Source of the DNA: Thermoleophilia bacterium
GTDB taxonomy: Bacteria > Actinomycetota > Thermoleophilia > Solirubrobacterales > 70-9
Assembly (NCBI GenBank): GCA_016649615.1
Contig: JAENXK010000001.1
Location: forward strand, 21,661 to 85,660
Reading direction: 5' to 3'
DNA: 64,000 bases
Part shown: positions 56,671-64,000 of the stretch, piece by piece
Numbering within the stretch: the first letter of the stretch is position 1
How the letters are laid out: each line of letters starts with the position of its first letter
Made by a program: the position numbers and the translations under genes
Notes under the pieces: generated by a model
Databases searched by the model: none
Told to the model about the DNA's origin: nothing
Seen by the model: the letters and a program-made list of their open reading frames with translations, nothing else

Positions 56671-56712
56671 GATCAGAGCCCGGTGCGGGAGGATCAGAGC
56701 CCGGTGCGGGAG
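56671..56712. repeat. Perfect 21-bp tandem repeat (two units)
   Basis: GATCAGAGCCCGGTGCGGGAG occurs at 56671-56691 and again at 56692-56712. The second unit holds the final codons and stop (SRTGL-stop) of the minus-strand gene at 56694; the first repeats the same ending outside the gene. It looks like a slippage duplication of a gene end. Confidence 0.9.
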
Positions 56713-57020
56713 CGGGTCTCGTCGAGCACTTCACCCAGTCGCGAGCGCTGACGGCTCCGGCGCCGGAAGCCGACCAGGACGAGCGCGCCGGTGGCCAGCC
56801 CGCCGGCTGCGACGGCGACCACCGGGCGAACCCAGTTTCGGGGATCTCGAAGCGAGTCCATCTCGCTCGCCGTCAATTCGTCGGCCCATCCGCTCAGTTC
56901 AAAGGCGGCGGCCTCGCTGATCGCCGAAAAGGTGTCGTGAAGCCGGTCCGACATCCGCTGCGGTGGCTCGACCGGACGCAGCGCGTCGGAAAGCAGGTCT
57001 TCGAGTCTCAGCTCATCCAT
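56694..57020 (-). CDS. Single-pass membrane protein, probable anti-sigma-like partner
   Basis: The 108-residue protein starts in the sigma gene's last codons (8-nt overlap). The N-terminal half (DELRLEDLLSDALRPVEPPQRMSDRLHDTFSAI) is helical and cytoplasmic; one membrane helix follows (VRPVVAVAAGGLATGALVLVGFRR) and a short basic tail. Position and overlap suggest an anti-sigma factor or membrane tether, but no classic zinc or RsiW domain is visible. This is an inference from context. Confidence 0.72.
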   Translation of the reverse strand: MDELRLEDLLSDALRPVEPPQRMSDRLHDTFSAISEAAAFELSGWADELTASEMDSLRDPRNWVRPVVAVAAGGLATGALVLVGFRRRSRQRSRLGEVLDETRSRTGL

Positions 57021-57597
57021 CGTCGCCCTCTTCCATCCGCTCCTGGAGCTGTTTGATCGCCCTGTGGATCAGAACCTTGGTCGCCCCGTCGGACCTGCCC
57101 ATCGCCCGGGCGATCTCGCGGTTGTCCATGCCGAGCGCGAATCTCATGACCAGCGCCTCGCGCCTTTCCTCCGGGAGTTCTTGAAGGTTCTCCATCACTG
57201 CCCGCAGCTCGGCCCTGCCCTCGACCACGGCCTCGGTCGAGTGCCGGGCGGGTGGAGGCTCGATGCTGTCCAGCGGCGTCTGGGGCTTCCTCGACCGGTC
57301 GCGGTGGTAGTTGGCCGCAAGGTTGTGAGCGATCCGGATCAGCCAGGGGCGCAGTGGCCGGCCGTTCGACTCGCGGCGGGCCCGGGCGTAGTGCCGGTAC
57401 GCCTGGAGAAAGGTCTGCTCGGTCAGATCCTCGGCGTCGTGATGATTGCCGATCCGGTAATAGGCGTACGAATAGACGTCGCGCAGGTGGTCGCGATAGA
57501 GCTGCTCGAAGCCGCGATCGACCTCGGCCTTCGATTCTTCCGGTGCCTGTCCCGAATCTGCGTCTGTGCCGGGACTCTCTGACGGCGCATCGCTCAC
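57013..57597 (-). CDS. ECF-type RNA polymerase sigma-70 factor
   Basis: The 194-residue protein has region 2 (GFEQLYRDHLRDVYSYAYYRIGNHHDAEDLTEQTFLQAYRHY) and region 4 (LPEERREALVMRFALGMDNREIARAMGRSDGATKVLIHRAIKQL). Region 3 is missing, as in ECF sigmas. An N-terminal acidic extension of ~25 residues is present. Expected regulation is through the overlapping membrane partner at 56694-57020. The target promoter cannot be seen. Confidence 0.95.
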   Translation of the reverse strand: MSDAPSESPGTDADSGQAPEESKAEVDRGFEQLYRDHLRDVYSYAYYRIGNHHDAEDLTEQTFLQAYRHYARARRESNGRPLRPWLIRIAHNLAANYHRDRSRKPQTPLDSIEPPPARHSTEAVVEGRAELRAVMENLQELPEERREALVMRFALGMDNREIARAMGRSDGATKVLIHRAIKQLQERMEEGDDG

Positions 57598-57657
57598 CGG
57601 GCCACCCTACCCCGAATCGGTCGGGTCCCGAGCCGCTCAACGCCGCCGCGAACGTAC

Positions 57658-59322
57658 TCATGCGGCTCTCCTCGAATGGCCCACCCGCCGCAGCGCGGCG
57701 ACCCATTCGTCCGAGCTGATCTTTCCTGTCGCCAGGTCGGCCAGGCCCTGGAGAGCGTCCGCGTGGCATCCGGCGGCGGCGACCGTTGCCGCGATCTGGG
57801 GAACCGAGTCAAGTGCTTCCGAGGCCTGTCCGATCTCGTTCGGTATCTGGTCGGGCGCCATGCCCTGTCCGAGCAACTCACCGGCCCGTCGATTTCGGCT
57901 GCCTTCGGCCATCACCGTGGCCAGCAGGTCCCCGACCCCGGCCAGCCCGTTGAAAGTGTCAAGATCGGCTCCGCGCAGGACGGCGTAGTCGACGCACTCG
58001 TCCCAGACGGCGGCAGCTGCGATCCCTGCGGCGTTCAGTCCATGTGGCTCTGCGGCCGCCGCGGCCAGCACGGCCGCGTTCTTGGCGGCCCCGGCCATCT
58101 CGACCCCGACCACGTCCCGTGACCGCTCGCAGACCAGCCCGGCCCGGTCGAATACGTCCCCGAGCTGAGTCCTGAGATCGGCATCGCCGCTGCCCAGTAC
58201 CAGCGCCGCCGAGCCCGAAACGGCCTCCCGGGCATGGGCCGGTCCGCCGAGACAGGCGATTCCCCGCGACTGGATCCGCTCGGACACATACGTTGACGGC
58301 GGCTGGCCCTTCGGCGCGATCAGGCCCTTGGCCAGGAGCAGGATCCCCGCCCGCTTGCCGACCCGGTCGCCGACCGCGCCCACCGCCTGGGGATATGAGG
58401 CCGAAGGCACCGCGAGACAGAGCAGGTCGACCCCTCCCAGCTCGATCTCACTCGAGGCCCGGACCTCGATTGCGTCCGGCAACCGGACCCCCGGCAGGTA
58501 GGCCGCGTTTTCGCGAACCTCCGAAATCGTCTCTGCCTGCTCGCCGGTCCGGGTGCCGAGCTGGACCTCGAGGCCACCCCGGGCCAGCAGGACCGCGACG
58601 GCGGTTCCCCAGCTGCCCGCCCCGATGACGGCCGCCCGCCGCATCGGCGGCAGACCCCCGATGTCTTCCCACTGAAGCTCCACGTTCGGCCAGATCCTCG
58701 AAGTGACCGAGGCAGCCAGTGCAGGCGAAGGATTCTCGGACCGGGGAAAGGACATCGGCCGCCCGACCCTGATCCTGACCTTGCGCGGCCGGATCCGCCA
58801 GCCCCGCCGCACGTCTTCGGTTCCGCTCACCGCCACCGGGACCGCCACTGCCCCGGTCCTGAGGGCCAGCCGGCCGACCCCCCGCTTCGGGGTACCGAGC
58901 GACCCTGTCCTGATCCGGGTCCCCTCGGGGAAAATGCAGACGGTCCCTCCCCGGGCGAGTACCGCCTCGGCCGTCTCGATCGCCATTTCGTCGTTTTCGC
59001 CCCTCCTGATAGGGAACGCCCCGCACCGGGAGAGGATGAGCCCCTGCCACCGCTTCTCGAAAAGCTCGACTTTGGCCACGTAATTCATCGGCTTGCCCCA
59101 GGGCAGGCAGGCTCCGATAACGAAGGGGTCGAGGAAGCTGCGGTGGTTGGCGGCGACGATCGTGCCACCCTTGATCCGGGTGTTCTTGCGGCCCTGGCGG
59201 GAGAGCCGGAAGTAGATGAGAAAGAGCGGCTGGAGCAGGCAGCGGGCGACGATGTAAAACACCCAGTTCACCCCGTGACGGCGCGTGTACTCGTGATAGG
59301 CAGCGAACTGCTCAGAGGTCAC
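57658..59322 (-). CDS. PlsC acyltransferase - GpsA glycerol-3-phosphate dehydrogenase fusion
   Basis: The single 554-residue frame holds two enzymes. Residues 1-225: a PlsC/LPLAT domain with NHRSFLD (59-65, NHx4D), FPEGTR (131-136) and an N-terminal membrane segment. Residues 227-554: GpsA with NADH loop VIGAGSWGTAVAVLLA, LLLLAKGLIAPKG, GPAHAREAVSGSA, catalytic lysine region VEMAGAAKNAAVLAA and LNAAGIAAAA. GpsA makes glycerol-3-phosphate and PlsC acylates lysophosphatidate, so the two steps flank the missing PlsB/PlsY reaction. No stop or ribosome site separates them (an internal ATG at 58644 has no Shine-Dalgarno). It could channel phosphatidic-acid synthesis at the membrane. Confidence 0.88.
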   Translation of the reverse strand: MTSEQFAAYHEYTRRHGVNWVFYIVARCLLQPLFLIYFRLSRQGRKNTRIKGGTIVAANHRSFLDPFVIGACLPWGKPMNYVAKVELFEKRWQGLILSRCGAFPIRRGENDEMAIETAEAVLARGGTVCIFPEGTRIRTGSLGTPKRGVGRLALRTGAVAVPVAVSGTEDVRRGWRIRPRKVRIRVGRPMSFPRSENPSPALAASVTSRIWPNVELQWEDIGGLPPMRRAAVIGAGSWGTAVAVLLARGGLEVQLGTRTGEQAETISEVRENAAYLPGVRLPDAIEVRASSEIELGGVDLLCLAVPSASYPQAVGAVGDRVGKRAGILLLAKGLIAPKGQPPSTYVSERIQSRGIACLGGPAHAREAVSGSAALVLGSGDADLRTQLGDVFDRAGLVCERSRDVVGVEMAGAAKNAAVLAAAAAEPHGLNAAGIAAAAVWDECVDYAVLRGADLDTFNGLAGVGDLLATVMAEGSRNRRAGELLGQGMAPDQIPNEIGQASEALDSVPQIAATVAAAGCHADALQGLADLATGKISSDEWVAALRRVGHSRRAA

Positions 59323-59368
59323 AGGGTTCGTTACACGCCCCCCGGCCCCGCGTTACACCGGACTCGAC

Positions 59369-59815
59369 TCAGGACAGGGTGTAAGTCTTGTCTGCCGACT
59401 TCCTGACCTTGCCCTGCTCGACCAGCCGCTTGGCCACACTGTTCGCGGACTGCGACTTGATACCGATTCCGTTCGCGATATCGACAAGTCTCGACCCGGG
59501 ATGTCTTTCGACGTAGTCCAGAAACTGCTGGTCCCTTTCACCCTTCTTCGCCCGCTTGCCACCGCTGCCGGCCCGCTCGCCCCCAAGCGCCTTTTCGATC
59601 CTGTCCCTGGCTTCTCTGATCGCCTTCTCGGCTTCTTTCGCCTCCCGCCTGGCCTGCTTCTTTCTCTCGGCATACTCGGCCTTCACCTCGGCCTTCACCT
59701 CCCTGGTCGCCTCCCGTACCGACTTCGATATCGCCTTCGACTCTTCGACTGAAAGCTTTTTCAGTTTCTCCGCTGACTTCTCAAGTTGTTCTATCGCTTC
59801 GTCGATTGACGACAT
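59369..59815 (-). CDS. Coiled-coil / winged-helix protein, possibly DNA-binding
   Basis: The 148-residue protein has a long charged helix (residues 5-75, KLKKLSVEESKAISKSVREATREVKAEVKAEYAERKKQ pattern of K/E/A heptads), a Gly/Lys linker (GSGGKRAKKG) and a C-terminal winged-helix-like stretch (FLDYVERHPGSRLVDIANGIGIKSQSANSVAKRLVEQGKVRKS). The design resembles a nucleoid-associated protein or phage-type regulator; I cannot assign a family. Stands alone, 46 bp downstream of plsC-gpsA start side. Confidence 0.78.
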   Translation of the reverse strand: MSSIDEAIEQLEKSAEKLKKLSVEESKAISKSVREATREVKAEVKAEYAERKKQARREAKEAEKAIREARDRIEKALGGERAGSGGKRAKKGERDQQFLDYVERHPGSRLVDIANGIGIKSQSANSVAKRLVEQGKVRKSADKTYTLS

Positions 59816-59913
59816 CGGGCCTCCTGGTCGGTTGCGTCGGTAAGCCTATCGCCGGAACGGCCGTGGGTTCCGGACGCCGGGAGGACTTCGGGAGTGCGGT
59901 CCCGAACCGCGCT

Positions 59914-60717
59914 TCAATCGGAGAGGCGCTGCTCTCCGGTGTAAACGTTGACGGCGCCCCGGCCGGCGAAACCGCACAGGGTGATGCCGCGATCGGAGGC
60001 AAGGTCAATCGCCAGCGAACTCGGGGCCCCTGCCCCGACCAGGATCGGTGCGCCGGCCACGGCAGCCTTCTGCACCAGCTCGAACGAGAGGCGCCCGCTG
60101 ACGCAGAGGATGCGGTCAAGGAGGGGCAGAAGGCCGTCAAGCAGCGCCCGGCCGACGACCTTGTCCATCGCGTTGTGGCGGCCGACGTCCTCGCGCACCA
60201 GCGCCGCTTCGCCTTCAGGCGCGAACAGGCCGGTCGCATGCAGCCCACCGGTCCGCTCGAACGCAGGCTGGACAAGGCGGTCGGGCAGCGATCCGAGCAA
60301 GCTGCGGGTCACGACCGGGCCGGGCTCGGCCGGAGGAGCGTGGACCGCAACCTCCTCCAGAGCCCCCTTTCCGCACACCCCGCAGGACGAAGTCGTATAG
60401 AAGCGGCGCACCCCGGGGTCACGAAGCAGCGGACCGCCGACCTCAATCACGTTGGCAGCGAAATCGGCGGTCGGTCCGGCCGGTCGCGGAGTGTCAATCA
60501 GGCCCTCGCCGGAGAGGAACCCGAGCGCCAGCTCTTCGTCATGGCCCGGCGTTCGCATGGTCACCGCCAGAGGTTCGCCCTCGACCCTGATCTCGAGCGG
60601 CTCCTCGACCGCAGCATCGTCACGAACTCCGCCGTCCCTGATGATCGGGGTGATCATCCGGGCGTCGACCGCCCCCGGGATCGGATCGGCGTCGTGAGTG
60701 TGCGGACTGCGGCTCAT
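59914..60717 (-). CDS. fdhD: FdhD sulfurtransferase for formate-dehydrogenase maturation
   Basis: The 267-residue protein transfers sulfur from a cysteine desulfurase to the molybdenum cofactor of formate dehydrogenases. The catalytic CxxC is in SSCGVCGKG. Other features: EELALGFLSGEGLI, REDVGRHNAMDKVVGRALL and FAGRGAVNVYTGEQRL at the C-terminus. It is divergent from the YdeP-type molybdoenzyme 190 bp away, its expected client. Confidence 0.97.
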   Translation of the reverse strand: MSRSPHTHDADPIPGAVDARMITPIIRDGGVRDDAAVEEPLEIRVEGEPLAVTMRTPGHDEELALGFLSGEGLIDTPRPAGPTADFAANVIEVGGPLLRDPGVRRFYTTSSCGVCGKGALEEVAVHAPPAEPGPVVTRSLLGSLPDRLVQPAFERTGGLHATGLFAPEGEAALVREDVGRHNAMDKVVGRALLDGLLPLLDRILCVSGRLSFELVQKAAVAGAPILVGAGAPSSLAIDLASDRGITLCGFAGRGAVNVYTGEQRLSD

Positions 60718-60764
60718 CCGGGCGCAACCCTACTCCGCATCCCGCCCGGATCCATCATTCTGCG

Positions 60765-60800
60765 CGGATTCTTCGATCTGCCCGGATTCTTCGATCTGCC
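60765..60800. repeat. Perfect 18-bp tandem repeat (two units)
   Basis: CGGATTCTTCGATCTGCC occurs at 60765-60782 and 60783-60800 in the non-coding gap between fdhD and the molybdoenzyme gene. It precedes the second tandem repeat at 60821. Confidence 0.85.
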
Positions 60801-60820
60801 GGCCAAGAGCCTGGGGCCAG

Positions 60821-60858
60821 GCGGTCGAATCCCTGGGCCGCGCGGTCGAATCCCTGGG
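60821..60858. repeat. Near-perfect tandem repeat, period 21
   Basis: GCGGTCGAATCCCTGGG occurs at 60821-60837 and 60842-60858, with only the 4-nt joint differing after it. It sits in the same promoter region as the 18-bp repeat, upstream of the molybdoenzyme start at 60909. Confidence 0.8.
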
Positions 60859-60908
60859 ACCGGCGGATATCCTTGAACGGTGAATCACCAAGCCGATGAA
60901 GATTCCCG

Positions 60909-63284
60909 GTGTCGCAGGACAAGCTGACTTCCGGGAATCGCGCTGACGGCGCCGACGATGCGCCGGAGATCAGCACCCCCAGAGATCACTCCGCCGGGAT
61001 TTCCGGAGTATGGGCATCGCTCAGGCACGCCGGCCGTGCCGGTCTTTCACGCACCGTACCGGCCCTGTTCCGGGTCAACCAGCCCGACGGATTTGACTGC
61101 CCGGGCTGCGCCTGGCCGGAATCCGGGCACCCGCACCGGGCCGAGTTCTGCGAGAACGGCGCCAAGGCGGTGGCCGAGGAGACCACGAAGGAACGGGCCG
61201 GCCGCGACTTCTTCGCCCGTCACTCGGTGACCGATCTGGCCGGGCGGTCCGGGTACTGGCTGGGCCGCCAGGGCCGACTGACCGAGCCGATGCACCTTGC
61301 CGAAGGCGACGACCACTACAGGCCGATCTCCTGGGAGGACGCGTTCAGCCTGATCGCCGGCCGGCTGCAATCGCTGGGCGACCCCGAACGGGCGGTCTTC
61401 TATACCTCCGGGCGGACCAGCAACGAGGCTGCCTTTCTCTTTCAGCTGTTCGCGCGGGCGTTCGGCACCAACAACCTGCCCGACTGCTCCAACATGTGCC
61501 ACGAGTCGAGCGGCTGCGCCCTGACCGAGACCATCGGAACCGGCAAGGGAAGCGTCTCGCTCGAAGACATCGAGCGTGCCGACGTGCTGCTGATCGTCGG
61601 CCAGAATCCGGGTACGAACCACCCCCGGATGCTGGCCACGCTGGAGCGGGCAAAACAGAACGGCTCCCGGATCATCACGATCAACCCGCTGCCCGAGGCG
61701 GGCATGAAGCGCTTCAGGAACCCGCAGCGTCCGTCCGGTCTGATCGGGCAGGGGACCGAGTTGACCGACCTGTTCCTGCAGGTCCGGGTCAACGGCGACC
61801 TCGCCCTGTTTCAGGCAATCGGCCGCCTCATCCTCAATGCGGCCGCGAGCCGGCCCGGCGGTACGGCCGGCGCCGACTTCATCGACTCGGATTTCATCGA
61901 GACGAAGACCGACGGGTTCGGGGAGCTTCGGACCCACCTCGACGAACTGGACTGGGACGAAGTCCTGGAGGCAACCGGCCTCCCGCTCGAGCAGATCCGC
62001 GAAGCCGCTGATCTGATCATGGAAGCCGACTCGGTGATCGCCTGCTGGGCGATGGGACTGACCCAGCACCGGAATTCGGTGGCGACGATCCGCGAGATCG
62101 TCAACGTCCTGATGCTCGGCGGCCACATCGGCCGGCCCGGGGCCGGGGTCTGCCCGGTCCGCGGCCACAGCAACGTCCAGGGTGACCGCACGATGGGCAT
62201 CCACGAGAACCCGGAGCCGGGCCTGCTGGACGCTCTGGCGACCGAGTTCGGGTTCGAGCCGCCACGGGAGCCCGGATTCGACGTGGTCGACTCGATCCGG
62301 GCCATGGACGAGGGCCGGGCCAGGGTCTTCTTCGCCATGGGCGGAAATTTCGCTTCGGCGACCCCGGATAGCGAGTTGACCGAACGGGCCCTCCGCAAAA
62401 CAGATCTGACGGTCCAGGTCTCGACCAAGCTGAACCGCTCCCATCTGGTTACCGGCCGCGAGGCGCTGATCCTGCCGACCCTGGGCCGCAGCGAACGGGA
62501 CGAGTCGGGCGGGGGCGAGCAGTTCGTCACCGTCGAAGACTCGATGAGCTGCGTCCACGGCTCCCGCGGCCGGCTGGCCCCGGCCTCAGCCGATCTGCTG
62601 AGTGAAGTGGCGATCGTCTGCCGGCTGGCCGAAGCGACGCTGGGCGGCAAGGCCGGGATCCCTTGGGGTGAATTCGCCACCGACTACGACCGCATCCGGG
62701 ACCGGATCGAAGCGGTGATACCCGGTTTCGCGGACTTCAACCGCCGGGCGAGGGAGCCCGGCGGGTTCGTCCTGCCACACCCGCCGAGAGACAGGCGGGA
62801 GTTCGAAACCGAAAACGGACGGGCCCACTTCAGCGTCAACCGGCTCGAGGTGCTGAGGGTTCCCCCCGGGCGCCTGCTGCTGCAGACGATGCGTTCCCAC
62901 GATCAGTACAACACCACGATCTACGGCCTGAACGACCGCTACCGGGGGATCAAGGGCGGCCGCCGGGTGCTTCTGGTCAACCCCGACGACCTCGCGAACC
63001 TGAATCACGGGCCCGGCGATGTCGTCGACCTGGTCAGCGAGTGGTCGGACGGCAGCGAACGCCTCGCCAGCCGCTTTCGCCTCGTCTCATACCCGACCGC
63101 CCCCGGATGCGCCGCCGCCTACTACCCCGAGACCAACAGCCTGGTGCCGCTCGACTCGGTCGCCGAGGGAAGCAACACACCGACCTCGAAGTCGATCGTG
63201 ATCCGACTGCGGCCCCACTCAGGGGACAGTCAGGCAGGCAGCCAACTCTCGGGCAGCGCGCCGGCGGGCACGTCGCCCGGATAG
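60909..63284 (+). CDS. FdhF/YdeP-family molybdopterin oxidoreductase
   Basis: The 791-residue protein has an N-terminal cysteine motif FDCPGCAWPE and CENGAK, then the molybdopterin domains: YTSGRTSNEAAFLFQLFARAFGTNN, CSNMCHESSGCAL, VGQNPGTNHPRMLATLERA, and the C-terminal binding domain PDDLANLNHGPGDVV with TAPGCAAAYYPETNSLVP. The pattern fits FdhF/YdeP proteins (bis-MGD enzymes sometimes linked to acid resistance), not a classical selenocysteine FdhF; no UGA-coded site is needed. GTG start at 60909. No adjacent electron-transfer subunit is seen. fdhD is its probable maturation partner. The final ~40 residues overlap the GST remnant. Confidence 0.92.
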   Translation: MSQDKLTSGNRADGADDAPEISTPRDHSAGISGVWASLRHAGRAGLSRTVPALFRVNQPDGFDCPGCAWPESGHPHRAEFCENGAKAVAEETTKERAGRDFFARHSVTDLAGRSGYWLGRQGRLTEPMHLAEGDDHYRPISWEDAFSLIAGRLQSLGDPERAVFYTSGRTSNEAAFLFQLFARAFGTNNLPDCSNMCHESSGCALTETIGTGKGSVSLEDIERADVLLIVGQNPGTNHPRMLATLERAKQNGSRIITINPLPEAGMKRFRNPQRPSGLIGQGTELTDLFLQVRVNGDLALFQAIGRLILNAAASRPGGTAGADFIDSDFIETKTDGFGELRTHLDELDWDEVLEATGLPLEQIREAADLIMEADSVIACWAMGLTQHRNSVATIREIVNVLMLGGHIGRPGAGVCPVRGHSNVQGDRTMGIHENPEPGLLDALATEFGFEPPREPGFDVVDSIRAMDEGRARVFFAMGGNFASATPDSELTERALRKTDLTVQVSTKLNRSHLVTGREALILPTLGRSERDESGGGEQFVTVEDSMSCVHGSRGRLAPASADLLSEVAIVCRLAEATLGGKAGIPWGEFATDYDRIRDRIEAVIPGFADFNRRAREPGGFVLPHPPRDRREFETENGRAHFSVNRLEVLRVPPGRLLLQTMRSHDQYNTTIYGLNDRYRGIKGGRRVLLVNPDDLANLNHGPGDVVDLVSEWSDGSERLASRFRLVSYPTAPGCAAAYYPETNSLVPLDSVAEGSNTPTSKSIVIRLRPHSGDSQAGSQLSGSAPAGTSPG

Positions 63285-63460
63285 TCGGAGAAGAACCGCT
63301 GCGCGATGCGCGCGACTGCGGTGCCCTCGAGCATCGGGCGGAGGTCGCCGATGTTCAGCAGGATTCGCGCCGAAGGGGCAATCTGAAGGTCGGCCGCGGT
63401 CGGCGAGTCCCCGTCGATCAGGCCTTCGCGAAGCCGAGCCCCGCGCTCAGCCCGCCGCAC
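63230..63460 (-). pseudogene. C-terminal remnant of a glutathione S-transferase-like gene
   Basis: The minus-strand frame to 63230 reads LREGLIDGDSPTAADLQIAPSARILLNIGDLRP, LEGTAVARIAQRFF and ending VPAGALPESWLPA. That matches the helical C-terminus of actinobacterial GST proteins (AADLQI, DLRP, and a final Pro-x-x-Trp-Leu). The N-terminal thioredoxin half and a start codon are missing. Its 5' side runs directly into the sirtuin 3' end, so only about the last 70 codons survive. The first codons (MRRAERGAR) overlap the sirtuin coding sequence. Confidence 0.6.
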
Positions 63461-64000
63461 TGCTCGGCGATGTCACCCGACAGCCACACATCCGCATCGG
63501 ATCCCCAGGATGTCGGCTCGTTGTTGATCACCGCCAGGCCCGCCTCGGCAGGCCGGTACCCGGGCAGTCCGGCCGCCGGATAGACGACCAGCGAGGAGCC
63601 GATCAGAAGCAGCAGGTCGCAGCCACCGATCGCCTCGATGCTTCGCTCGACGGCCAGTTCCGGAAGCATCTCCTCAAACAGCACTACCGCCGGCTTCAGC
63701 ACCTCGCCGCAGGGGCAGACCGGCAGGGTGCCGACGGTCAGCTCGTCAAGCCGGGCCCAGGGGAAACGCTCGCCACAGGAAAGGCACTCGAGTTCCCGCA
63801 CCGAGCCGTGCTCCTCGTGGACCAGGGCCGCATCCACCCCGCTGGCTTGATGCAGCCCTTCGATGTTCTGGGTGACGACCGCGCTCAGCTTGCTGAACGA
63901 AGCAAGGTGCGCAAGGAAGGTGTGGCCCGGATTCGGCTCGTACCGGTCGGCCATGTCGAGCCGCCTCCGGTAGAAGGCCCAGAAGCGCTCCGGATCCCGC
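63418..64000 (-). CDS. Sirtuin-like NAD-dependent protein deacylase (partial, 5' end outside window)
   Basis: The frame is open to the right edge; the visible part is ~193 residues. Family motifs: VVTQNIEGLHQASG (TQNIDxLH), zinc cysteines in LECLSCGERFP and LPVCPCGEVLKPAVVLFEE, then LLLIGSSLVVYPAAGLP and VINNEPTSW. The second cysteine pair is CxC rather than CxxC, so zinc binding may be altered. The C-terminus is odd: GDIAEQCGGLSAGLGFAKA, whose last residues come from the junction with the GST remnant. Start not visible. Confidence 0.9.
   Translation of the reverse strand, partial: RDPERFWAFYRRRLDMADRYEPNPGHTFLAHLASFSKLSAVVTQNIEGLHQASGVDAALVHEEHGSVRELECLSCGERFPWARLDELTVGTLPVCPCGEVLKPAVVLFEEMLPELAVERSIEAIGGCDLLLLIGSSLVVYPAAGLPGYRPAEAGLAVINNEPTSWGSDADVWLSGDIAEQCGGLSAGLGFAKA

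Noticed and set aside
57658..59322. Two separate genes, plsC and gpsA
   Set aside because: One continuous frame without stop; the internal ATG at 58644 lacks a ribosome site.

Overview
The window is very GC-rich, densely coded DNA with many GTG/TTG starts and 1-8 nt gene overlaps. The gene content points to Actinomycetota, most likely class Thermoleophilia (Solirubrobacterales-like). That placement is inferred from a SUF system with a Rieske protein, a MarP-like periplasmic protease, a WS/DGAT acyltransferase, an F420-type LLM oxidoreductase and secreted proteins with lysine-rich tails; no rRNA or intact tRNA is present to confirm it. I see no CRISPR array, prophage, insertion sequence or integrase.

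Layout. 1-4.9 kb: a partial rhodanese-ThiF fusion, a carboxypeptidase-regulatory-like protein, HtpX, a histidine kinase/response regulator pair and a GNAT enzyme. 4.9-12.5 kb: iron-sulfur cluster assembly (Rrf2 regulator, sufC, sufS, then sufU, a Rieske protein, sufB, sufD), split by a minus-strand rpiA-lipoprotein pair. 12.6-20.3 kb: 1-Cys peroxiredoxin, a frameshifted secreted protein, a polytopic membrane protein, a CADD/PqqC-like protein, a thioredoxin-like protein, ispH and a WS/DGAT. 20.3-24.8 kb: an accessory stretch with a frameshifted sulfatase and an M23 peptidase, each bounded by copies of the 3' end of a sufT-like gene. 25-27.7 kb: FxsA, HAD and two unknowns. 27.8-34.5 kb: an AddAB/AdnAB-like helicase-nuclease pair, followed by xseB/xseA, HxlR, a MarP-like protease and a penicillin-binding protein. 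39.8-42.5 kb: small envelope proteins and an orphan ParA. 42.6-48.6 kb: aspartate-family amino acid genes (lysA-hom-thrC and thrB) interrupted by an ABC-2 exporter. 48.7-56.6 kb: cell-wall-binding-like protein, metallo-hydrolase, methyltransferase, LLM oxidoreductase, thiolase, 3-hydroxyacyl-CoA dehydrogenase, pterin dehydratase, rhomboid. 56.7-64 kb: ECF sigma/partner pair, a PlsC-GpsA fusion, a coiled-coil/winged-helix protein, fdhD with a YdeP-type molybdoenzyme, a GST remnant and a partial sirtuin.

Most noteworthy: (1) three same-orientation copies of a sufT 3' end flanking two accessory blocks, which resembles repeated insertion at a gene terminus; (2) one open frame joining glycerol-3-phosphate dehydrogenase to a 1-acylglycerol-phosphate acyltransferase; (3) a rhodanese-ThiF fusion in the order opposite to MoeZ; (4) a cluster of single-base interruptions (sulfatase, AddB-like gene, secreted protein, lipoprotein, thioredoxin-like start) that are either real decay or sequencing error. 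I did not find a clearly new multi-gene defence or biosynthetic system.
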